A DNA stretch of 64,000 nt from SIG603 sp964369225 (GTDB taxonomy: Bacteria; Bacillota; Clostridia; Oscillospirales; Acutalibacteraceae), in contig CAYJER010000002.1 in NCBI GenBank assembly GCA_964369225.1, positions 1 through 64,000 of the forward strand, given 5' to 3'. The first letter of the stretch is position 1; every line of letters starts with the position of its first letter. Below are positions 1 to 8,723 of this stretch, in pieces. A program made the position numbers and the translations under genes. The notes under the pieces were generated by a model, which worked only from the letters and a program-made list of their open reading frames with translations, was not told where the DNA came from and searched no databases.

Positions 1-41
1 GTTAGAACCGAATTGTAAATATGATAGGCACTTATCTGTGC

Positions 42-86
42 TTATCATAAAAGAGCCTATCTAAAAGATAGACCCTTTTATGATAA
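42..86 (-). terminator. Bipartite hairpin downstream of tRNA-Arg
   Basis: Outer arms 42-53 and 75-86 are perfect 12-bp complements and enclose an inner 6-bp hairpin (57-62 with 66-71, loop AAA). It lies 27 nt beyond the 3' end of the minus-strand tRNA, so a terminator or 3'-processing role is likely. There is no clear U-tract, so the terminator reading is an inference. Confidence 0.5.
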
Positions 87-112
87 CAAGTATAAACTTG
101 CTATCTTAAGTC

Positions 113-189
113 TGGCACGCCCAGAGAGATTCGAACTCCCGACCTTTTGGTTCGTAGCCAAACACTCTATCCGGCTGAGCTATGGGCGC
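113..189 (-). tRNA. tRNA-Arg (anticodon ACG)
   Basis: Read on the minus strand, the 77 nt fold as a complete cloverleaf. The acceptor is GCGCCCA pairing with TGGGCGT (terminal G-U), the D-arm begins GCTCAGCCGGAT, the anticodon stem TTTGG/CCAAA holds the loop CTACGAA with anticodon ACG, and the T-loop is TTCGAAT. CCA is encoded at 113-115. It would read CGN arginine codons after A34-to-inosine editing. Confidence 0.96.
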
Positions 190-262
190 TTATATTAGTC
201 CTGCTCTCGATTTAATCAAGAGATACGCTTAGTAGTCATTTATTCAGCTGAGCTACTAGTGC
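190..262 (-). pseudogene. Degenerate tRNA-like relic
   Basis: Immediately upstream of tRNA-Arg on the same strand, 241-262 reads as a tRNA 5' half (GCACTAG, TA, GCTCAGCTGAATA), with a weak hairpin further on. The acceptor 3' half no longer pairs, the D-stem cannot close, and there is no T-loop consensus or encoded CCA. It looks like a decayed tRNA gene that once stood in tandem with tRNA-Arg. The original identity cannot be assigned. Confidence 0.45.
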
Positions 263-335
263 TTACGGAACTAATATATTATACAACACTTTTATCAGCT
301 TGTCAAGTGTTTTCTGCAAATTATTCGACTTTTTT

Positions 336-1805
336 TTAGTCTTTTAGCCTATACAATGTACCTGTTAAATTCTCTAACATATATTCATAGTCATTCTCTA
401 TTCTTTCTAAGACTACTGGGTTCGTTACAGGATCAAACGGAGATACTACCAGCCATTTAGGTGGATCATTAGTGAACATATCATTCATGTCTTCTGTTAT
501 GCTCTCGTCTACCAATGCCCAAAACTCTTGAAGCACAAAGTATTTTCCGCACGGTATAATGTTAGTTATTGGGTACCATTTTGGTTCTATGTGATAACCA
601 AAGACTGAATCTCTTTCATCCTCAGGAATTAGTTCTAACATTTCTAGGGCATGAGTTCTATAATAATCAATATTTGTTTTTCCCTCTGGATACACAAAGA
701 AAGGCAAAATGCTTGCTCCGGCAAGTCCTACTAAAGACACTACCACTAATATTACATGCCATTTTTCAAAAAAATTTCTAATCGGTAAATGTTTTAGTAA
801 TATCATTACAGAGATAGCAACAGACGGAACTGAGATAACTATATAATGAAAATAATCATTTCCAGCTAAGCATACTGCAAACAGTGCTACTACTGTATAA
901 ATTAGATTGAAAAATCCGTATGAAAAATCTTTTTTAATTAATCCGTAAACACTGCTGGCTACACCAAATAAAGTTATTGAGTAAATTCCAAGGCCAAATA
1001 CACTAGTAGTAATTTTAGCTAAAAAGCTAAAGAACGACTGCGAGTCAGCGTTGTCACTATAGTCAAAATTAAAGAAAATTGTTGCATTGAGCATTTCATC
1101 CAAAGAAGATTGTGAGTAGAAAAACAAGCAGATAGGTACAGCAATTATCAGTATTCCTAAAATTCCGAATACGATATATGTTAGTAATCTCTTTCTATCA
1201 TATATCAAAAAATGTAAACCTATACATCCAATAACCGCTAATAATAGAACTGCATTGTTTATTCTAGTAAACAAGATAAGTGAGAATAAAACACCTAAAA
1301 TAGTTATTGCAAAATTAGTTAATTGTTTGTTTCCGCTCTCAACAAACTTTACATAGATATAAAGTCCGATGATACAAAATAGGTTGCAATATTCTTCCGA
1401 GAAGTTTCCACCCTCTAAAGAGAAACTCATTAATATTAGGTATACAACAGGTACAAAGATAGCACTTTTATTTTTAAGAACCATAAATGCACATTTATAT
1501 AGCAATAACAATGAAATAAACATTACTATCACTTCTAATACCCAAATACCAATAGGACCATCTATAAAGAATTGAGGTATGCTATTAATAAAAAACAATA
1601 CTGGCCCTTTGTGATCAAAAAGATCGATGTAAAGTGTTCCGCCCTCGGTTATTAAATTACCCATAGTCATAAAAATTGCACTATCCCAACCCATAGCCTG
1701 AGATATTGGACTTGTACTAAACATAGCAATCAACATGCTAACTACGGTAATTACGGCAAAAAATATTAGCTTTTTTGTGCCGATTTCTTTGATATTTTTT
1801 CTCAT
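336..1805 (-). CDS. GT-C-type membrane glycosyltransferase-like protein (paralogue 3 of 3)
   Basis: A 489-residue protein with about 10-12 hydrophobic segments. After the first one comes an outside loop with a conserved acidic residue (Asp41, in GWDSAIF) and the signature YIDLFDHKGP near residues 59-68. This layout is typical of GT-C glycosyltransferases of the ArnT/PMT type, which transfer sugars from polyprenyl-phosphate donors outside the membrane. Acceptor and donor are unknown. It is the last gene of a tandem set of three paralogues (spacing 35 nt and 76 nt), and all three share the same C-terminal region with a P-[ED]-[DN]-ER-[DN]-SVFGY motif. The start has GGAG 6 nt upstream. A purely structural membrane protein cannot be excluded. 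Confidence 0.72.
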   Translation of the reverse strand: MRKNIKEIGTKKLIFFAVITVVSMLIAMFSTSPISQAMGWDSAIFMTMGNLITEGGTLYIDLFDHKGPVLFFINSIPQFFIDGPIGIWVLEVIVMFISLLLLYKCAFMVLKNKSAIFVPVVYLILMSFSLEGGNFSEEYCNLFCIIGLYIYVKFVESGNKQLTNFAITILGVLFSLILFTRINNAVLLLAVIGCIGLHFLIYDRKRLLTYIVFGILGILIIAVPICLFFYSQSSLDEMLNATIFFNFDYSDNADSQSFFSFLAKITTSVFGLGIYSITLFGVASSVYGLIKKDFSYGFFNLIYTVVALFAVCLAGNDYFHYIVISVPSVAISVMILLKHLPIRNFFEKWHVILVVVSLVGLAGASILPFFVYPEGKTNIDYYRTHALEMLELIPEDERDSVFGYHIEPKWYPITNIIPCGKYFVLQEFWALVDESITEDMNDMFTNDPPKWLVVSPFDPVTNPVVLERIENDYEYMLENLTGTLYRLKD

Positions 1806-1840
1806 ATAATCTCCATGAATAAATATATTGAAAGCTTAAA

Positions 1841-3319
1841 TTATTTTAAGCTATAAAGCAATCCTGTAGAGTTCTCCATAACAAACTCATATTCTGTCTC
1901 AATTTTCTCTTGTACAAACTCGTTTGTAACTGTTGTTGGTTCTGATAAAACTAACCATTTTGGTGGCTCATTCTCAAACAAATCATTTATAAATGTTGTA
2001 ATAGTCTCATCAGTTTCTGCCATGAATTCCTGCATTGTAAAGTATCTTCCAGTTGGAATAATGTCAGTAATTACATACCATTTAGGCTCTAAGTGGTAAC
2101 CAAAAACTGAATTTCTTTCATCTTCTGGAATATTCTCTGCCATTTCAAGCGCATCTGTCTTATAGGCGTTTATCACATTAGGATCACCAATTTCAGCTGG
2201 GACTATCATAAGTGTTAGCACAGAAGTACCAACTAAAGCAAGAACCAATAGTGCAGTAAATGCTATTCTTATTTTTCCAGTGATTTTCTCATTTAAAAAA
2301 GGTATGTGTTTAAACAAAATTATAAATGAAATTGGAAGAACTGGAACTGCAATCATAACATAATGCAAGAAAGATTGCCCAGAAAGACAGGCAGCAAAGA
2401 ATGCCACACATGTGTATATTAGATTAAAAAATCCGTAACCAATATCTTTTTTTATTAAAGCAAACACGCTACAAGCAATACCGAAGAAAGTTATGGCATA
2501 AAGTGCAAGACCAAAAAGGCTGCCTAAAATCTCAAATATATAACTAAACAGATTTGTTCCTGCATTACTGCTGTAGCCTAAATTGAAAAGAAATGTGCCG
2601 AATATCATGTCATCTAGTGCATCTTGTGAATAGAAATATAAAAACAAAGGGGTAATTACAATAAGCATTCCAAGCAGACCAAATAATATGTACTCTAAGA
2701 GTCTCTTTCTCTCGTTAATTATGAAATATAAACCAATGCAACCTACTACTGCTCCTAAAAGTATAGCATTATTTATTCTTGTGAAAACAATCAACGCCAG
2801 TAAAATTCCTAGAGTTATTATGGAAAGCTTTGACAGTTTTTTATATCCACTTTCTACAAATTTAACATAGATATAAAGGCCTATTATGCAGAAAAGATTA
2901 CAGTATTCTTCTGTTAAATTTCCACCCTCCATAAAACATGTCATTGCAATTAAATAAATAAGCGGAATAAAAATTGCATTACGTGTTTTTAGAACCATGT
3001 ATGCAGTTTGATAAAGTATTACTAAAGATATACTCATAACCACTACTTCTAAGACCCAAACGCTGACAGGTCCTTTTACAAAGAATTGAGCAAAAGCATT
3101 TATAATAAAAATCATTGGACCTTTATGGTCGAACAAATCTACATATAATATGCCTCCCTCATTCACTAGGTTTCCCATTAGCAAAAAGAATGAACAATCT
3201 ACACCCAGACCTTGAAAAATCGGACTAGTGCTTACTAATACCACAAGTAGGCTACCTACTGTCAAAATGATAAGAAATAATAGTTGCGCTAATCCCAACT
3301 GCTCTTTAATTTTTTTCAT
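1841..3319 (-). CDS. GT-C-type membrane glycosyltransferase-like protein (paralogue 2 of 3)
   Basis: A 492-residue multi-pass membrane protein, clearly homologous along its length to both neighbours. It has the loop motif YVDLFDHKGP, a preceding GVDCSFF acidic site, NLTEEYCNLFCIIGLYIYVK, and a C-terminal ERNSVFGYHLEPKWY. The reading frame extends 19 codons further upstream, but I chose the ATG at 3319 because AAAGGAACGG lies at a proper distance and the N-terminus MKKIKEQLG then matches the start of the other two copies. The role is inferred to be transfer of sugars to surface polymers or lipids, as for GT-C enzymes. Confidence 0.72.
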   Translation of the reverse strand: MKKIKEQLGLAQLLFLIILTVGSLLVVLVSTSPIFQGLGVDCSFFLLMGNLVNEGGILYVDLFDHKGPMIFIINAFAQFFVKGPVSVWVLEVVVMSISLVILYQTAYMVLKTRNAIFIPLIYLIAMTCFMEGGNLTEEYCNLFCIIGLYIYVKFVESGYKKLSKLSIITLGILLALIVFTRINNAILLGAVVGCIGLYFIINERKRLLEYILFGLLGMLIVITPLFLYFYSQDALDDMIFGTFLFNLGYSSNAGTNLFSYIFEILGSLFGLALYAITFFGIACSVFALIKKDIGYGFFNLIYTCVAFFAACLSGQSFLHYVMIAVPVLPISFIILFKHIPFLNEKITGKIRIAFTALLVLALVGTSVLTLMIVPAEIGDPNVINAYKTDALEMAENIPEDERNSVFGYHLEPKWYVITDIIPTGRYFTMQEFMAETDETITTFINDLFENEPPKWLVLSEPTTVTNEFVQEKIETEYEFVMENSTGLLYSLK

Positions 3320-3395
3320 AATTACCGTTCCTTTCATTATATATAAAACGACTAAAAGTGGTAAAATAATTAACAACTATTTTACCACAATTAAA

Positions 3396-4880
3396 TTAAC
3401 TAATTAATTTGTACATTTGGCCTATTGAGTTATCATGAACCAGTTCATAATCGCTATCGATTTTGTCAAGCACGAATTGATTTTCAACTAAATGTGCATC
3501 AGTTATTATTAACCAAGTTGGAGTATCAGTTTCAAACATTTCATTTACTTCATCAATTATAGAAGGATTAGTTTTAGCCATAAATTCTTGCAAAGAAAAA
3601 TATTTACCTGATGGTGTAATGTCTGTAATTACAAACCACTTAGCCTCAACATTATAACCAAAAACAGAGTCTCTCTCGTTCTCTGGAATCATAGCTGACA
3701 TTTCAAGTGCATCCTCTTCGTAAAGATCTATAACCGCATGATCTTTTAGATCTGGCTGTGCAACAATATAGGTTATACCCATAGTTCCGACAGTACCTAT
3801 AACAAATAAAATCAATAATACTAAATGAAATTTTTCTACTAAATTTTTTATAAAATCATTAGAGTGTTTAAGGAAAATCATAGCAGAAAGTGGGATTACA
3901 GGTATAGCGATTACTAAATAGTGTAAGAATCTATTTCCTGATAAGCACATGGCATAAACAGAAAAAATACTAATAAGTAGGTTTAAAAAACCATATGCAT
4001 AATCTTTTTTAATCAAGGCATATGCACCGAAAGAAACACCTATTAATGTTACACCATATACAAAAAAACCGAAAACGCTACCATTAATTTGCACTATGTT
4101 ATTAAACAGTTGAGACAATCCAGAATTATTGCTATAGTTAAAATTGTGTACAAATGCAGCATTTAACATATCATCAAGTGCTGATATCGAGTGAAAATAC
4201 AGGAACATTGGCACTGTAACTATTAACATACCTAACAACCCAAAAAGAATCAAAACCGGTATTCTCTTATAATCTTTAATTATATAATAGACACCTATAC
4301 AGGCTATTACCGAAAGCAATACTATTGTATTATTAACTCTAATAAATACTACTAAAGCTAACAAGACTCCCAAAATAGTAACAGAAGCATTAGATAAATC
4401 TTTAAACCCGCTCTCAACAAACTTTACATATATATAAAGCCCTATTAAGCAAAACAAATTACTATATTCTTCACTTAAATTTCCGCCTGCTATTGTGCTA
4501 TTCATGGCAAGTAGATATGTTAATGGAACAAATATAGCACTTTTATTCTTAAGTACTATGTAGCCTATTTTGAACATGATAACCATAGATATTAACATAA
4601 ATATTACTTCTAATATCCATACGCCTAAGGCACCATCTATAAACAGCTGTGGAATGGCATTTAGAAAAAATAGCAATGGTCCTTTATGGTCGAATAGATC
4701 GACGTACAAGACTCCACCCTCAGTTACGAGTCTTCCAAGAAGCATAAAGTACGAGCAATCTTCTCCTAGTGCTTCAAAAATTGGACTTGTGCATAAGGCA
4801 ACAACCAAAAAACTTGCTGTAGTAAGAACTGTAAGTAAGCTTAAATTCTTGATACCAAGTTGTTTTATAATTGACTTCAT
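3396..4880 (-). CDS. GT-C-type membrane glycosyltransferase-like protein (paralogue 1 of 3)
   Basis: The first gene of the tandem trio: 494 residues, about 10-12 membrane segments, acidic site GEDCSYF after the first segment and signature YVDLFDHKGP. A strong AAGGAG site lies upstream of the ATG, and a sigma-A-type promoter sits at 4917-4944. Three diverged but collinear copies suggest duplication followed by specialisation for different acceptors or sugars. The alpha-L-fucosidase next door is transcribed in the same direction, but this operon has its own promoter inside the end of that gene. Confidence 0.72.
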   Translation of the reverse strand: MKSIIKQLGIKNLSLLTVLTTASFLVVALCTSPIFEALGEDCSYFMLLGRLVTEGGVLYVDLFDHKGPLLFFLNAIPQLFIDGALGVWILEVIFMLISMVIMFKIGYIVLKNKSAIFVPLTYLLAMNSTIAGGNLSEEYSNLFCLIGLYIYVKFVESGFKDLSNASVTILGVLLALVVFIRVNNTIVLLSVIACIGVYYIIKDYKRIPVLILFGLLGMLIVTVPMFLYFHSISALDDMLNAAFVHNFNYSNNSGLSQLFNNIVQINGSVFGFFVYGVTLIGVSFGAYALIKKDYAYGFLNLLISIFSVYAMCLSGNRFLHYLVIAIPVIPLSAMIFLKHSNDFIKNLVEKFHLVLLILFVIGTVGTMGITYIVAQPDLKDHAVIDLYEEDALEMSAMIPENERDSVFGYNVEAKWFVITDITPSGKYFSLQEFMAKTNPSIIDEVNEMFETDTPTWLIITDAHLVENQFVLDKIDSDYELVHDNSIGQMYKLIS

Positions 4881-4916
4881 TCAAATTCTCCTTAAGTGAT
4901 AATAACTACTTATATT

Positions 4917-4944
4917 ATTATACCACATTATGTGAATTAGTCAA
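4917..4944 (-). promoter_or_regulatory. Promoter of the GT-C paralogue operon
   Basis: On the minus strand, TTGACT (4944-4939), a 16-nt spacer and TATAAT (4922-4917) lie upstream of the gene starting at 4880. The -35 box overlaps the stop codon of the fucosidase gene. The short inverted sequence CACATTATGTG lies in the spacer and could be an operator. Confidence 0.65.
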
Positions 4945-6424
4945 CTATAATTTTAATGCAAACAGGATATTCAGTAGAAATTCCGTCAGATTTAACAGTT
5001 AGGTGTTCTCTGCAACGCATAAATTGAGTATTCTTCCCACCTAATACTTCAACATTTTTTATAGATCCGCAATAAGTATGTGAATCTTTACCAAATGTCT
5101 TAATTCTTACAATGCCGTCCTCAGGCCATCTCATTACAAAAGCATACACAACACCATCTTTATATGTAAATCTAAAGTCTTCACTAGTGTAGTTTTTCTT
5201 CTGCATATCTGTGAAGTGTCCCTCTGGCGTAACAGTTGTACCCTCTTTGTATTTTTTCCAGTAAGAACTTTCATAAATTCCTTCGCCGTTTAACTTTAAC
5301 CATGCGCCAATCTCTTTTAGAATATGAGTGTCTTGCTCTGGAATAGTTCCGTCAGCCTTAGGTCCAATGTTTAGAAGAAGCGAACCATTCTTACTCACTA
5401 TATCAACTAAATCACAGATAATAGCATCAGTGTCTTTATAGTCATTTCCAACAGAATAACACCAAGATTTATTTGCAACAGAAGTATCGTTTTGCCAGAA
5501 GTATGGTGAAACATCTGCTAGTTGTCCACGCTCAATGTCTTGAACACCTGTGCCTAGCATGAATGCATCGAATTTATAGTTTATTGTGACTTCTTCGCCC
5601 CACTCTAACGCACGGTTGTAATAATAAGCCGCAAACTTTTTAAGAGTAGACTTGAAGCATTCAGCTTGAATCCACGCATCAAAATAGACAATCTTAGGTC
5701 TATATTTATCTACAATTTCACAAGTACGGGCTAGGAAATCGTCTAAGAAATCGTCTTCAATTTTTTCTACAAAGTTGTAGTTAGCTTGTTTATCGTATGG
5801 CTCTGGTCTTGATGGCCAATAGATATGCCCTTGTGGGAACTCACCTATAATGTCAGAGTCTATCTCTCTGCCACCCGATAAGAACCAATAATGCTCTGCT
5901 CTGTGAGAAGATGCAGTAAAAACTATTTCTCTTTTTTCAAATTCGTCTTTAAGCTCTTGCAAGCAGTCTCTTTCAGGACCCATCTTAAAAGCGCACCAGT
6001 CTGTGAAATCACAGTCATATATTGGGAACCCATCGTGATGCTCTGCTACTGGCATAACAAATTTTGCGCCAGACTCTTTGAATAGATCCGCCCACTGTGC
6101 CGCATCAAAATTCTCTGCTTTGAACATAGGCACGAAATCTTTATAGCCAAAATCTTTTTGGCTGCCATATGTAGCAACGTGATGTTCAGCTGCTGCCTTT
6201 CCATATTTCTCGTGATAAGGCATGTACATCCAACGTGGATACCACTCACAGAAACCTGCAACAGAATATAACCCCCAGTGAATAAAGATACCAAACTTTG
6301 CATCTCTGTACCAATCAGGAACTTTATGGTCTTTTAAAGACTCCCAATTATCTTTATATCTTCCGTTGGCTATAACCTCATCTATCATTTTAACATAATT
6401 TTCTACTTTTTTGCTTACTTCCAT
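4937..6424 (-). CDS. Alpha-L-fucosidase, GH29 family
   Basis: A 495-residue GH29-type retaining fucosidase that removes alpha-linked L-fucose from glycans. Visible hallmarks are FGIFIHWGLYS near residue 45, AEHHDGF near 130, the probable nucleophile Asp in KIVYFDAW near residue 245, LLLNIGPKADG near 350, and a small C-terminal beta domain. There is no signal peptide, so it should act in the cytoplasm on imported fuco-oligosaccharides. It has its own promoter (6450-6478) and is probably monocistronic. Transporters for the oligosaccharide are not visible next to it. The family call is firm; linkage specificity cannot be read from sequence. Confidence 0.9.
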   Translation of the reverse strand: MEVSKKVENYVKMIDEVIANGRYKDNWESLKDHKVPDWYRDAKFGIFIHWGLYSVAGFCEWYPRWMYMPYHEKYGKAAAEHHVATYGSQKDFGYKDFVPMFKAENFDAAQWADLFKESGAKFVMPVAEHHDGFPIYDCDFTDWCAFKMGPERDCLQELKDEFEKREIVFTASSHRAEHYWFLSGGREIDSDIIGEFPQGHIYWPSRPEPYDKQANYNFVEKIEDDFLDDFLARTCEIVDKYRPKIVYFDAWIQAECFKSTLKKFAAYYYNRALEWGEEVTINYKFDAFMLGTGVQDIERGQLADVSPYFWQNDTSVANKSWCYSVGNDYKDTDAIICDLVDIVSKNGSLLLNIGPKADGTIPEQDTHILKEIGAWLKLNGEGIYESSYWKKYKEGTTVTPEGHFTDMQKKNYTSEDFRFTYKDGVVYAFVMRWPEDGIVRIKTFGKDSHTYCGSIKNVEVLGGKNTQFMRCREHLTVKSDGISTEYPVCIKIIVD

Positions 6425-6449
6425 AGTATGCCTCCATATTTTTTTCTTT

Positions 6450-6478
6450 ATTATACATGATTATTTGTATAATTTCAA
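6450..6478 (-). promoter_or_regulatory. Promoter of the GH29 fucosidase gene
   Basis: TTGAAA (6478-6473), a 17-nt spacer and a perfect TATAAT (6455-6450) on the minus strand lie 26 nt upstream of the fucosidase start codon. Confidence 0.75.
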
Positions 6479-6572
6479 GAGTTAATTTGTAAAAATATAA
6501 ATTATTTTTTTGTATATCTTGACATTTGCTCCAACAAATTATTACAAAACGGCTGATTTTTTTCATTTTGTC

Positions 6573-6616
6573 TTGACAACTAGTATTCTTATTGATAAAA
6601 TATAAGAATACTAGTT
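6573..6616 (+). promoter_or_regulatory. Promoter with 15-bp perfect inverted-repeat operator, SEC-C gene
   Basis: TTGACA (6573-6578) and TAAAAT (6596-6601) are separated by 17 nt. A perfect inverted repeat with 15-bp arms (6578-6592 and 6602-6616, sequence AACTAGTATTCTTAT and its complement, 9-nt spacer) covers the spacer, -10 box and probable transcription start. This geometry strongly suggests repression by a dimeric regulator. The regulator is not identifiable from its position. Confidence 0.8.
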
Positions 6617-6635
6617 ATGAAAGGACAATCACAAT

Positions 6636-7130
6636 ATGGGATTACTTCAACAATGGGAGTTGTTTACTGAAGAAAAACAACATGAAGCAGATGCTGCTGA
6701 GTATTTTAAGGGTTATTTTTTAAAGGAAAAAGAGTTTTACGAGAAACTATTAGGTCAAGGCACAATTTTCAAGGCTACTGTTAAAGAGCTAGCCGAGGAA
6801 TTTGGCGTTGAGATAATGTTTATGACAGGCTTTATCGATGGAATTAACGACAGCCTTGTAACTCCGATTGATCTTGATGCACTTGAAGAAGATACAGTGG
6901 TAGAGCTAAATTATGATAAAGAGAAGCTATACTTTAACATGGTAGACGCAAGAGCCGATTGGCTATATAACCTACCTGTTTGGGACACGTACTTAAGTGC
7001 AGAAAAGAGAAAAGAACTTTACAAATCTGCAAAAAGTGCTTCAACAGTTGTTAAACCTGTAAAAGTAGGTAGAAACGATCCATGCCCTTGCGGAAGTGGC
7101 AAGAAAAACAAAAAATGCTGTAAGCTATAA
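6636..7130 (+). CDS. SEC-C motif protein of unknown function
   Basis: A 164-residue acidic, soluble protein ending in a textbook SEC-C zinc-binding motif (RNDPCPCGSGKKNKKCCKL), the small metal site also found at the end of SecA. Residues 1-130 form a domain I recognise only as the conserved partner of SEC-C in Clostridia (…YEKLLGQGTIFKATVKELAE…); its role is unknown. It is transcribed alone, between a strongly palindromic promoter and a terminator. The start is preceded by GAAAGGA about 10 nt upstream. A zinc- or nucleic-acid-linked role is possible, but there is no direct support. Confidence 0.8.
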   Translation: MGLLQQWELFTEEKQHEADAAEYFKGYFLKEKEFYEKLLGQGTIFKATVKELAEEFGVEIMFMTGFIDGINDSLVTPIDLDALEEDTVVELNYDKEKLYFNMVDARADWLYNLPVWDTYLSAEKRKELYKSAKSASTVVKPVKVGRNDPCPCGSGKKNKKCCKL

Positions 7131-7136
7131 AAAATT

Positions 7137-7175
7137 CGCCATATGGTTTCAAGATGAAATCATATGGCGATTTAT
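7137..7175 (+). terminator. Terminator of the SEC-C gene
   Basis: A stem of 14 bp (7137-7150 with 7156-7169, one G-U pair, loop AAGAT) is followed by an AT-rich tail, ATTTATATATA. It begins 7 nt after the stop codon. Confidence 0.8.
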
Positions 7176-7243
7176 ATATAAAAGCAAATTCAAGTTATTT
7201 CTTGCCTTTGCTTCTATATTTTATGCAGTAAAGCTTCATTTAG

Positions 7244-8179
7244 TCACAAAATGCTATCTACCAAAATTTGTACAAGACTAACAAATAAAGGTATTGTGAT
7301 TAAAGATAATAAATTAGTTGCTGTAACAATTTTTGAGGCTAATTTAACGTCTGCTTTAAACATAGCAGTAAAAAGAACTGTAGCAGTAGCAGTAGGAGTA
7401 CAAGCCTGAATTGCAGTACTCATAAACATAGTCTCAGGTGGTCTTATAATACTCATAAACAAAATCAAAATAGATGGTATAGCAATTAATCTTAAAAAAG
7501 AAACATAATATATTTTTTTATCTGTAAGTATCTCTTTAACATCTATTTTCGCTAAGAAAAACCCAAATATTATCATTGCTATTGGCGTGTTAAGTGCAGC
7601 CATAGAATTAATAGGTGAAGAAATTATCTCTGGTAAATCAAAGTTCAACAGATAAATAACTACTCCTGTAGTAAAACCTATAGTTCCAGCATTTAAAAAT
7701 ATTTTAATAGGTCTAAATTTTTCACCCGATGCCATAAGTCTATAGCCGAATGTCCAAAGAACAAAATTAAACACTGCAACAAAAATTGAGGCATATATTA
7801 CCGCCTCATTTCCTAGAATAGATTGAACCAAAGGTATACCCATAAAGCCTGCATTGTTGAATGTCATGGCAAAGCGGTAGCCTTTTTTTTGTATAGGTGC
7901 TTCTTTTCTGAATAATAGTGGTGTAAGTGCAATTCCAATTCCAAGCGATAAAAAAGCTAAACCGGTCGAAAGTAACAACTCACTGACTTCAAGTGTACCA
8001 GAATCCAAATTCAAAAAAGAATCTATTATGACACATGGTGTCACTATGTTCATTAAAAGCCATGTCATCTCTGAAATAGTTTTTTCAGAGAATTTTTTTA
8101 ATTTAGTAACAGCAAATCCTACAGCTATCAACACAGCCATAATAGCTAACTTAGATAAAACAGTAAAAAAAGCCTCCAC
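7244..8179 (-). CDS. AEC-family (auxin efflux carrier-like) transporter
   Basis: A 311-residue protein of about 10 membrane segments in two halves, with the conserved MNIVTPCVIIDSFL stretch in segment 2 and FNNAGFMGIPL in the first half. AEC proteins in bacteria are secondary transporters of small organic anions such as malate or malonate; the substrate here is unknown. The start codon is GTG (8179-8177), sharing one base with the TAG stop of the upstream 84-residue gene, and AGAGG lies 8-9 nt upstream. The overlap implies coupled translation of the two. Confidence 0.85.
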   Translation of the reverse strand: MEAFFTVLSKLAIMAVLIAVGFAVTKLKKFSEKTISEMTWLLMNIVTPCVIIDSFLNLDSGTLEVSELLLSTGLAFLSLGIGIALTPLLFRKEAPIQKKGYRFAMTFNNAGFMGIPLVQSILGNEAVIYASIFVAVFNFVLWTFGYRLMASGEKFRPIKIFLNAGTIGFTTGVVIYLLNFDLPEIISSPINSMAALNTPIAMIIFGFFLAKIDVKEILTDKKIYYVSFLRLIAIPSILILFMSIIRPPETMFMSTAIQACTPTATATVLFTAMFKADVKLASKIVTATNLLSLITIPLFVSLVQILVDSIL

Positions 8180-8433
8180 TAACTCTTACCTCTAACTTTC
8201 TTGTAGTAAAAAACAATAGTCAATGCACAGACCACAGCACCTAATCCCCTTAATATCCATGAAAGATCTCCCTCTAGCATGCCAAGATCAGGATACATAG
8301 TGTCTACAAACCACCAACCACTCATTACTACAAAAAAACCGCCTAAAAGATAAAAAAACTTACTCTCTTTCGACAATCTAAAAATCAAAAAATATGCTAT
8401 AATTAACCACATTACGGCGTAAACATAACCCAT
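8179..8433 (-). CDS. Small three-helix membrane protein
   Basis: An 84-residue protein with three predicted membrane helices (about residues 4-20, 25-45, 60-78) and a basic C-terminal end (YYKKVRGKS). I do not recognise a family. It overlaps the AEC transporter start by one base and has a good GAGAGG site, so it is a real gene and probably an accessory partner of that transporter. Its TAG stop also shows that amber is used as a normal stop codon in this genome. Confidence 0.72.
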   Translation of the reverse strand: MGYVYAVMWLIIAYFLIFRLSKESKFFYLLGGFFVVMSGWWFVDTMYPDLGMLEGDLSWILRGLGAVVCALTIVFYYKKVRGKS

Positions 8434-8458
8434 AAAATACCTCTCTTTTTTAAAATAT

Positions 8459-8490
8459 CAGCCATTAGCCATTAACCATTAGCCTTTAGT
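8459..8490. repeat. Short degenerate tandem repeat (CATTAGC-like units)
   Basis: Four imperfect 7-nt units (CATTAGC, CATTAAC, CATTAGC, CTTTAGT) in the intergenic region upstream of the 84-residue gene. They do not overlap the promoter of the EF-G-like gene. No function is evident. The rest of 8434-8723 contains only that promoter and AT-rich DNA. Confidence 0.5.
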
Positions 8491-8632
8491 CTATATAGAA
8501 GTATACTATAGTTTTAACAATAATTCAAGTAGCAATATTTTTTCATTTGGTTTAATTTTGAAATATTTTTAGTAAAATCACACAAAGAATATTGTCATAA
8601 GCTAGAATTATATACAAAGTTTATATTTACTC

Positions 8633-8661
8633 TTGTAATTTGAAAAAAAATATAGTATAAT
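8633..8661 (+). promoter_or_regulatory. Promoter of the EF-G-like gene
   Basis: TTGTAA (8633-8638), a 17-nt spacer and a perfect TATAAT (8656-8661) lie about 60 nt upstream of the start codon, which has a full AGGAGG Shine-Dalgarno site. Confidence 0.75.
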
Positions 8662-8723
8662 ATATACATTCAATTAAGTAAAGACTTAAATTTTGGGGAA
8701 AATATTAATAGGAGGCGTTCAAT

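Noticed and set aside
190..262. A second functional tRNA
   Set aside because: Acceptor, D and T stems do not pair, and there is no T-loop consensus or CCA.
8459..8490. Regulatory iteron array
   Set aside because: Only four degenerate 7-nt units, no symmetry, and away from the promoter.
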